Source of the DNA: Bacillota bacterium
GTDB taxonomy: Bacteria; Bacillota; Clostridia; Christensenellales; Aristaeellaceae
DNA: 38,973 nucleotides
Direction of reading: 5' to 3'
Assembly: GCA_023398575.1 (NCBI GenBank)
Contig: JAEWSC010000082.1
Span: 1-38,973 of the forward strand
Part shown: one piece after another, positions 33,260 through 38,973 of the stretch
Position numbering within the stretch: the stretch's first letter is position 1
How the letters are laid out: every line of letters begins with the position of its first letter
Position numbers and translations under genes: made by a program
The notes under the pieces: generated by a model
What the model was told of the DNA's origin: nothing
What the model saw: the letters and a program-made list of their open reading frames with translations, nothing else
The model's database searches: none

Positions 33260-33304
33260 AGCCTTGAATAAAGGCCGGGAGGGCACGGCATGCTGTGCCC
33301 TCCC
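33260..33304 (+). other. Strong hairpin pair after the binding-protein gene
   Basis: GCCTT/AAGGC (33260-33274) is followed by a perfect 10-bp stem, GGGAGGGCAC (33277-33286) with GTGCCCTCCC (33295-33304), whose loop can extend it by two or three pairs. No T-run follows, so read-through into the downstream enzymes is probable, with the stem protecting the upstream message. Confidence 0.65.
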
Positions 33305-33402
33305 ACTATGTTCTAAAGCATGTTAAGCACGTCAGATTTATTTATTGATTTAACCAGGATTCCGCAATGATTAAGCGACGCAACGATGAGGTGACATACG
33401 AT

Positions 33403-35955
33403 ATGGAATCGGAAAATCTTTTTTGTAGAACCATTGTTAAAGCGCAAATGATCCGTCCATTTCTCGTAACTGGCGTGCTGGAAAAGGACTACAAAGGCGG
33501 ACGCACACGCGACGATTTTGTAGGTGGCCTTGAAGACGCGATGCATGATGCTGCGCAAGTATTCTCCAAGAATGTTGCCTACCGGGAGATGGATACTTTT
33601 GACCTTTGCGGCATGAAGGGCCAGTGGCGCTTTTCGACCGTGGACGCGCCGCAGTACGCTGATGGACACTACTACATCATGGAAAAAGTGGGCCTTATGC
33701 CGGTGTATACTGTACTTGAAAGTGAAATTGAGCAGACAGTGACCATCCGTTTCAATGCAAAGCGCGTATGCGTTTTCTTAAACGGCGAGACTGTCCTTAA
33801 CAATAGTGACCTGCATGAAAGAAAGACAGAGCGCATTTACGTCTTTGAACATGCGCAAAAGCACATGTTTGAAGACGTGCAGATGAAGCTTTTAAAAGGT
33901 GAAAACCGTCTGGTTGTGCTCATGGGCTGCGTAGGGCGCGGCACAGGCATGAGCTTTAGCATGGAATTGCTAGGGTGCGATGCACCCATTACCGCGCGCG
34001 TTCCGCTCAGCATCAAAGAAGAGGAGCGGGCGGAAACCGCAAAGAGCCAGATGGAAACGTATTTGTTGGATGACTGTTGGAAGACGGGGGAGACACCCCG
34101 CGTTCACGTTGGTGGCGTACCACTTGCCGGCTGCACTGTAAGCATACAGGTTTTTAAAAGCGATAAAAAAGGCGCGACAGGCGACAAGGTGACACAGCAG
34201 CTGCCTGTGACCCAGAGCGACACGACGCTGCCTGCTGATCTGCCTGCTGGGGAATACAAAGTGGAGTTTAGCTGGGTGTTGAAAGATGGCACGCTGCTGT
34301 CCAAACAGGAGCAGAGCTTTGCCGTTATCGAAATCCGCAAGGCCCTGCCGGGCTATGAGAACTTTGGACGTCGTCGGCAGATCATGCTGGAAGAACTTGC
34401 AGACCAGGGCAATCCGCTGGCGCTCTACCGTCTTGGACGGTATGACGAAATACCGCAGGAGCGTGTCTTCGGGATGTGCGATCAGGTGCTCAAGCGCGCG
34501 GACTGCGCCGACTTTGAGCTGCTTCCGCTTCTGTGGCTCGTGTGGGAAGACCGCGAGGATCGCCGCATGAGCGAGGTCCTGCATAATCGTATTCGCGAGG
34601 CGGCTGTTAGTTTCCGCTACTGGGTGGACGAGCCAGGAACCTCCTCGATGTTCTACTGTTCGGAAAACCACCGCATCGGCTTCCACGTTTGTGAGTATCT
34701 GGCGGGCCTTCTGTATCCCAAGGACATGTTCACCAACTGCGAGCAAAATGGCATGTATCACTCCATGAAGGGGCGCATGCACCTGATGGAGTGGCTGGAG
34801 CAGCGCTGCCGCTTTGGCTTTGACGAGCCATTATCCGACAGCTATATGCCGGTGACGCTCTCGGCGCTGCTGGTGCTGCGCGAGGTACTGCCGTGGGAGG
34901 AATATCCGCTGCGCAACATGGTTAACGTGCTGCTTGACTTCATGACGTTTATCTTCGCTTCTGGTAGTTTTGACGGGGTTATGGCGACTCCGCGTGGGCG
35001 CAGCTACAACCGGCCTCTCCGCAGTGGTTACTTCAGCGGCATCGGCGGCATCTTCTGGATGATGTTTGGCAACGGCCCGGCGAGCAGGAGCGCCATACAC
35101 GACGAACTGGCCTTTAGCTATTACGTGCCGCCCAAGGGTCTGTGTGCACTGGCTGAGGATTTTGTGCCTGCGACCTTCACCTACAAGCAGGGCCTCATGC
35201 ACTTTGATAAGCATAACGCGGACTTCACTATCCGCCGCACGAAGGATTACGTAATCAGCGGCGTCCGTGACCACAACGTGGGTATGTGCGATATGCACTT
35301 CATCTCGGCGATGATCGTGCTTCGCGACGATGTGCTAATTCACTTCTCCGCCCCCAACAATATGGCGGAGGGCAGCGGTTTGCGCCCGGACTACTGGGCG
35401 GGACAGGCGTTCCTTCCACGTGTGCTGATGACAGGTAGAACCTTAGCTGTCATTTGGCATGAAGTCAAGGATGCGAACATCTGGATGACGCACTGCCACT
35501 TTAACGCCCGCAAATTTGACGAGGTGGTCACGAAGGACGGCTGGACATTTGGACGCAAGGGTGAGGGCTACGTGGCCATTTATTCGACAGTGCCGCACAC
35601 CATGAATACGCAAGGCAATTATGCCGGGCGCGAACTTGTCTGCCCGGGCAACGAAGTCATATGGTTGGCGGAATGCGGCAGTCAGGAAGAGGACGGCAGC
35701 TTTGATTCGTTCATAGAATGCATCACAGCCGCACAGAAGTGGCAGGACGACAAGGGCTATCACCTCAATTCGCCACAAAGCGGCCTGATCGAGTTTGGCC
35801 TCACCGAGGGCTTTACGGTAGACCGTGTAGACGTACCGATCGAGCAATACACAGCGAAGAGCCCGTATCTTACATCCCGCTTTGGCAGCGGCCGATTCAC
35901 CTACGACTGCCATGGCTTCAAGGAAACATATTGGACCATCCCGGCGAGTGAATGA
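33403..35955 (+). CDS. Intracellular lyase-like (alpha/alpha toroid plus beta-sandwich) protein, family unknown
   Basis: 850 residues from ATG 33403, chosen for GAGGTGA eight bases upstream; ATG 33367 with AGGA is the alternative. There is no signal peptide. Residues about 80-190 are a beta-rich region with an F-L-N-G-E motif like a carbohydrate-binding jelly roll. Residues about 230-310 look like an Ig-like domain. Residues about 380-600 are helical with SMFYCSENHRIGFHVCEYLA and HLMEWLEQRCRFGF, reminiscent of alginate/heparinase-type (alpha/alpha) toroids. The C-terminal 240 residues are beta-rich and close a two-domain layout like polysaccharide lyases. I cannot name the family. Position just before a GH105 hydrolase suggests it makes or trims unsaturated uronyl oligosaccharides. 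Confidence 0.7.
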   Translation: MESENLFCRTIVKAQMIRPFLVTGVLEKDYKGGRTRDDFVGGLEDAMHDAAQVFSKNVAYREMDTFDLCGMKGQWRFSTVDAPQYADGHYYIMEKVGLMPVYTVLESEIEQTVTIRFNAKRVCVFLNGETVLNNSDLHERKTERIYVFEHAQKHMFEDVQMKLLKGENRLVVLMGCVGRGTGMSFSMELLGCDAPITARVPLSIKEEERAETAKSQMETYLLDDCWKTGETPRVHVGGVPLAGCTVSIQVFKSDKKGATGDKVTQQLPVTQSDTTLPADLPAGEYKVEFSWVLKDGTLLSKQEQSFAVIEIRKALPGYENFGRRRQIMLEELADQGNPLALYRLGRYDEIPQERVFGMCDQVLKRADCADFELLPLLWLVWEDREDRRMSEVLHNRIREAAVSFRYWVDEPGTSSMFYCSENHRIGFHVCEYLAGLLYPKDMFTNCEQNGMYHSMKGRMHLMEWLEQRCRFGFDEPLSDSYMPVTLSALLVLREVLPWEEYPLRNMVNVLLDFMTFIFASGSFDGVMATPRGRSYNRPLRSGYFSGIGGIFWMMFGNGPASRSAIHDELAFSYYVPPKGLCALAEDFVPATFTYKQGLMHFDKHNADFTIRRTKDYVISGVRDHNVGMCDMHFISAMIVLRDDVLIHFSAPNNMAEGSGLRPDYWAGQAFLPRVLMTGRTLAVIWHEVKDANIWMTHCHFNARKFDEVVTKDGWTFGRKGEGYVAIYSTVPHTMNTQGNYAGRELVCPGNEVIWLAECGSQEEDGSFDSFIECITAAQKWQDDKGYHLNSPQSGLIEFGLTEGFTVDRVDVPIEQYTAKSPYLTSRFGSGRFTYDCHGFKETYWTIPASE

Positions 35956-36214
35956 ACGTAGGCTTTTTGCACATCACTTCTGGGTACATTTCTTTCCATT
36001 GCTTATGCTTTTATGCGGCTGAAGGACAGCCGGACTGAAGATATTTATGGTGTTAAAAGTTAATCCAGTATCCTGAAACGCCGAAAAGGCGTGCAAATGA
36101 AGGTTGCGCTTACAATGGGTAACTCGCCGCAAGTTGCCGCTGGCGAGTTACCCATTCATGCGGTAAACGCTACTTCGTATGACCTTTTTGGGTCTTTGAA
36201 GGAGGAAAAAACAA
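35956..36214 (+). other. Structured spacer before the GH105 gene
   Basis: Three stems in a row: CGGCT/AGCCG (about 36016-36033), ACGCC/GGCGT (about 36078-36092) and a perfect 15-bp inverted repeat, AATGGGTAACTCGCC (36114-36128) with GGCGAGTTACCCATT (36142-36156), loop 13 bases. No T-run follows. No gene is supported here; the GH105 ribosome binding site GGAGGA lies at its end. Confidence 0.75.
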
Positions 36215-38467
36215 ATGAACGAAACATTATTGCCCAAGGACTCAATTCACGCGCGGGGTCTCAAGACACCGCGTGAGGTGATAGAAAGCGTTGCCACGAA
36301 AATGCTTGATTCCCGTCCAAGGAAGACCATGGAATACAAGCCTTATATTGAACAGGCGAACATCGGGCAGCGTTTCCTTATGGGGCCGGTGGACATAGAT
36401 TTTAAACAGCGCTTTCCCGATGCGCAGTTGGGCGATGTGATGTATGCCGCGACATGGATTGACGCGGAGGAAGAGATCGACGTCCTATTTGTCATTGAAG
36501 GCGATGGTAAATTATGGCTTGACGGCAAATGCCTTTTTACGCGCGCAGGCGAGCATATAGAGGGCATTGTCTACGAATGCGTAGACAATCAGGTTCGCGT
36601 AAAGACCGTGCTGAAAGCAGGGCGCAACGAGATACTGATCAAATGCATCAATCAGCCGGAACGCTGGGGCATCAGCTTGAATGTGACGTTTCCACGTTAC
36701 CCGTGGATATGGCTGCGCGACTATCTCTATTCCGTTCGCGCGACCTTTCCATGTGAAGCCATGGCGGGCATGGAGGGCGTTTCGTGGATTGGACCATTTA
36801 GCCAAGGCGAGACATCCGGCGTTCTTGCATTGCTGAATGAAACTGGCGCGGTTGAGGGGAAACCCGTCGCCTATGAAGACACCTATGAAGATGGTGAAAA
36901 CAAGCGTTGCTGGATGCCGCGTTTTACCCAATGGAATGAAGACGACGTCGATTTTACTCGCATCTTTAAGGCCAAGGACGGCTGCGCTTACGCGCTTACG
37001 CACTATGACACGAAGCTGGCTCCCCAGGCGGTTATGGAGATCGAGTACCATTCGCCGATTAAAGTGTTTGTGGAGGGCGAATGTGTCTTTTCCGCGAAAC
37101 AGCCCGGCAAGACAACGATTCAACTTTCGAAAAAAGCGGATGAAACATACCAAAGCATATTGATAAAGAGCGTAATGCAAGCATCGTGTTGGGCTTTTTC
37201 GGCGCGCTTGCGCTCTGCGCAGGGTGATAAGGTAAACATTCATCCGATCCTTACACAGCACAACGGTCGCGGATTTGATTGGGCGTTACTCGGCGTGTTT
37301 GGCGAAGGGGATTACCTGTTGGGGGATGCGAGAATTCTCGATGTGCCATATGGGCCTGAGCTCGGCGTGCAATTTACCGCGCCTTATCCGGTCTGCAAGG
37401 ATAAAGCGGTTTTCTGGCAGCTGAATGAACCGGATACGTATATCCGCCCATATATGGATGCTTACTTCTTTGGGCAGTGGTTCTATGCGATTCAGGTCGG
37501 TATGATTGGGTTATACGCAGCGGGCAAGGCGCTGGGCAAAAACGTGTACTGCCGCTACTTCATGGACAGCATTTCCATCATGGCGGAATACTTTGATTAC
37601 GCACTATGGGATGCAAAGCGCTTTAAAAACCCGACGCTGATTCCGCGCGCCTGTGATTTACGGGAACTCGATCCCTGCGGTACCATTGGTGTTTCGATGA
37701 TTGAGGCGTACTGGCGCGGTGGGAATGCAAAGCACCTGCGCGTGATACACCACATCGAAAACGCTATGATGAACATCATACCCCGTTTTGAAGACGGCAC
37801 ATTCTATCGCGTAAAGACCATGTGGGCGGATGACCTTTACATGAGCTGTCCGTACCTTATTCGTATGGCAGCGCTAACGGGTGATGAAAAGTACCTGGAC
37901 GAGGTCGTACGCCAGATTGAAGGCTTTCATTCTCGACTCTTTATGGCGGACCAGAACATTTACTCACACATCTACTTTCCGCCCATAAATACGCCAAACC
38001 GCATTCCATGGGGACGCGGCAACGGTTGGATTGCCGTGACGCTGACAGAAGTACTTACGCACATGCCCGCAGGCGATTCGCGCCGCGCGTATGTACTTGA
38101 GCGCTACAGAACGTTTATGCAAGGGATCGCCGCAGTGCAGGATAAATCCGGCATGTGGCATCAGGTGCTAAGCGAAGACTTTTCCTACGAAGAAACCTCC
38201 GCAACTGCGATGTTCACCCTCGCAATGGCGCGTGGTATAAGAAACGGCTGGCTGGATGAAAGCTACATGACCTTTGTCAAAAAGGGATGGGAAGCGCTGC
38301 AGCGCACCAGCATCGACGCTGAAGGAAACATATATGGAGTATGCCTGGGTTCTGGGTGCTCAATGGATTCCAAGTACTACCGTGAAATTCCGACCCATAA
38401 AAACGACGATCACGGTTCGGGCATTATCTTGTTGCTTGCAAGTGAGCTTTTAGAGATGAGCATCTAA
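36215..38467 (+). CDS. GH105-family unsaturated uronyl hydrolase with long N-terminal beta domain
   Basis: 750 residues with a perfect AAGGAGG before ATG. There is no signal peptide. The catalytic (alpha/alpha)6 barrel spans about residues 400-750: LDPCG (485-489; D486 in the position of the first catalytic Asp of YteR), WADDLYMSCPYL (537-548; D539-D540, second catalytic Asp region), WGRGNGW (599-605), ETSATAMF and HKNDDHGSG near the end. GH105 enzymes remove the unsaturated uronic acid left by polysaccharide lyases, typically from rhamnogalacturonan. Residues 1-390 are beta-rich with an L-W-L-D-G-K motif similar to the start of the preceding protein and are absent from the 370-residue YteR. 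The substrate is inferred, not shown. Confidence 0.9.
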   Translation: MNETLLPKDSIHARGLKTPREVIESVATKMLDSRPRKTMEYKPYIEQANIGQRFLMGPVDIDFKQRFPDAQLGDVMYAATWIDAEEEIDVLFVIEGDGKLWLDGKCLFTRAGEHIEGIVYECVDNQVRVKTVLKAGRNEILIKCINQPERWGISLNVTFPRYPWIWLRDYLYSVRATFPCEAMAGMEGVSWIGPFSQGETSGVLALLNETGAVEGKPVAYEDTYEDGENKRCWMPRFTQWNEDDVDFTRIFKAKDGCAYALTHYDTKLAPQAVMEIEYHSPIKVFVEGECVFSAKQPGKTTIQLSKKADETYQSILIKSVMQASCWAFSARLRSAQGDKVNIHPILTQHNGRGFDWALLGVFGEGDYLLGDARILDVPYGPELGVQFTAPYPVCKDKAVFWQLNEPDTYIRPYMDAYFFGQWFYAIQVGMIGLYAAGKALGKNVYCRYFMDSISIMAEYFDYALWDAKRFKNPTLIPRACDLRELDPCGTIGVSMIEAYWRGGNAKHLRVIHHIENAMMNIIPRFEDGTFYRVKTMWADDLYMSCPYLIRMAALTGDEKYLDEVVRQIEGFHSRLFMADQNIYSHIYFPPINTPNRIPWGRGNGWIAVTLTEVLTHMPAGDSRRAYVLERYRTFMQGIAAVQDKSGMWHQVLSEDFSYEETSATAMFTLAMARGIRNGWLDESYMTFVKKGWEALQRTSIDAEGNIYGVCLGSGCSMDSKYYREIPTHKNDDHGSGIILLLASELLEMSI

Positions 38468-38478
38468 ACAAGCAAAGT

Positions 38479-38850
38479 ATAGTGCCCCCCAAAAAGTCAA
38501 CACACATAAACGAGAGAGCTAAGTTAATACGTTTCTCCGGCTGCAGCCGGCAGTAGTTTCTTGAATTCTGAGGAGCTCCTGCCATCGCCCGTGGGCAGGC
38601 GGGTTAAGGGCAAAGCGGTTAATGTGACCAGTCCGTTTCCAGGAAGGTGCAACCTGGCAGACGGCTGGTTTTTCTGCAGAGGAATGGGGTTTGGACATAT
38701 TGTAATAGGGGATGTATTCCGGGAGCATCTTTGGGACATCCTGAGGTGTTTCATACCATTGACATATATACGGTTGTACTTCAATGTGCGGAAGAACACT
38801 CTGTCCGTACGTTGTAAAGGCATTGCCCCTTCCTATCCATGGATATGCGA
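38479..38850 (-). pseudogene. Remnant of an IS3-family element (OrfB C-terminus)
   Basis: Minus-strand frames in succession give RISMDRKGQCLYNVRTE, then RVFFRTLKYNRIYVNG, then YETPQDVPKMLPEYIPYYN and MSKPHSS. These match the order of the IS3 OrfB end (ISMDGKGRxxDNxxxERFxRTLKYExxYLxxYETxxExxxxIxxYIxFYNxxRPHSSL). At least two frameshifts inactivate it. GTGCCCCCCAAAAAGT at about 38482-38497 looks like the terminal repeat of such elements, only 15 bases after the GH105 stop. The upstream part of the transposase is missing at about 38850. Confidence 0.7.
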
Positions 38851-38877
38851 GAGTGTACATATTTCCGTGTAAATGGG
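38851..38877. repeat. Probable left terminal repeat of an IS256-type element
   Basis: GTGTACATATTTCCGTGTAA starts at 38853, exactly where IS3-like coding sequence stops, and lies just before the transposase-like start at 38906. It resembles terminal repeats of Mutator/IS256-type elements, which I recall as GTGTACAT-x(n)-CGTGTAAATGG. The other end is outside the window. Confidence 0.45.
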
Positions 38878-38905
38878 AACAATAACCAAGAGAGGGGATG
38901 TTTCC

Positions 38906-38973
38906 ATGCACGAAAAGGAACAGGCACTGGCAGAGATGCTGTCCGGGCAATGCAAAAGCATCGAGGATGTACG
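38906..38973 (+). CDS. Start of a probable IS256-family transposase, cut by the window edge
   Basis: An ATG at 38906 with GAGGGG upstream opens MHEKEQALAEML followed by SGQCKSIEDV and runs off the window. The L-A-E-x-L-x-x-x-C-K-S/T-x-E-D-V pattern is what I remember at the N-terminus of Mutator/IS256 transposases. The terminal-repeat-like sequence just before it supports this. Only 22 codons are visible, so the call is tentative. Confidence 0.45.
   Translation, partial: MHEKEQALAEMLSGQCKSIEDV

Noticed and set aside
33970..34782. 270-codon open frame on the minus strand, and a similar one of 249 codons at 36512-37261
   Set aside because: Both lie antisense to the lyase-like and GH105 genes and lack ribosome binding sites.
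38561..38872. 103-codon plus-strand frame at the right edge
   Set aside because: It is antisense to the IS3-type remnant, which explains the sequence better.

Overview
The window reads as a chromosomal stretch of a mid-GC member of the Bacillota, most likely a clostridial lineage. Supporting signs are AGGAGG-type ribosome binding sites, near-consensus sigma-A promoters, a BlaI/M56-peptidase pair with TACA-TGTA operators, a YIEGIA-type membrane protein (a family of spore-formers), a UvsE-type UV endonuclease and LplBC-like sugar permeases. Both solute-binding proteins have a signal peptide ending in an Ala-X-Ala-type site and no lipobox cysteine, which is unusual for a Gram-positive. That habit made me think of the Christensenellales, but I cannot prove the taxonomy from this window.

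Layout: 1-4184 (minus) is the end of a cell-surface polysaccharide operon: flippase, GT2, DPM1-like GT2, DUF2304 protein and a large membrane protein cut by the window edge. 4391-7223 (minus) is a four-gene operon: a small acidic protein, a free-standing CarH-like cobalamin-binding protein, an FtsX/MacB-type permease and its ATPase. 7483-15344 holds housekeeping and stress genes: uvsE (plus), then on minus a cytosolic beta-propeller, an ABC-F protein, TrmO, and an M56 peptidase with an unknown C-terminal half cotranscribed with a BlaI repressor. 15675-20851 (plus) is an operon with a small beta-sandwich protein, a PHP-GDPD fusion, two sugar-type permeases and a solute-binding protein, closed by a clear terminator. 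21192-24838 (plus) is a three-subunit xanthine dehydrogenase-family enzyme. 24906-28048 has a YIEGIA pair (minus), an orphan membrane protein and exonuclease III (plus). 28567-38467 is a carbohydrate locus: an AraC regulator (minus) facing LplB-like and LplC-like permeases, a solute-binding protein, an intracellular lyase-like protein and a GH105 hydrolase (plus).

How the parts fit: both importers lack an ATPase gene, so they probably share one encoded elsewhere. The GH105 cluster looks like uptake and intracellular breakdown of unsaturated uronic-acid oligosaccharides of the rhamnogalacturonan/pectin type. The PHP-GDPD operon looks like uptake and hydrolysis of phosphodiester-containing molecules, with a GDPD half missing expected catalytic residues. 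The cobalamin operon couples a B12 sensor-like module with no DNA-binding domain to a MacB-type transporter; it is the strongest candidate here for an undescribed system.

Mobile-element debris is confined to the right half: a decayed AraC C-terminus (27009-27142), a frameshifted IS256/Mutator transposase between the AraC gene and its probable terminator (28310-28552), a decayed IS3-type element just after GH105 (38479-38850), and what looks like an IS256-type element inserted into it and running off the window end. No tRNA, rRNA, CRISPR array or replication origin was seen.
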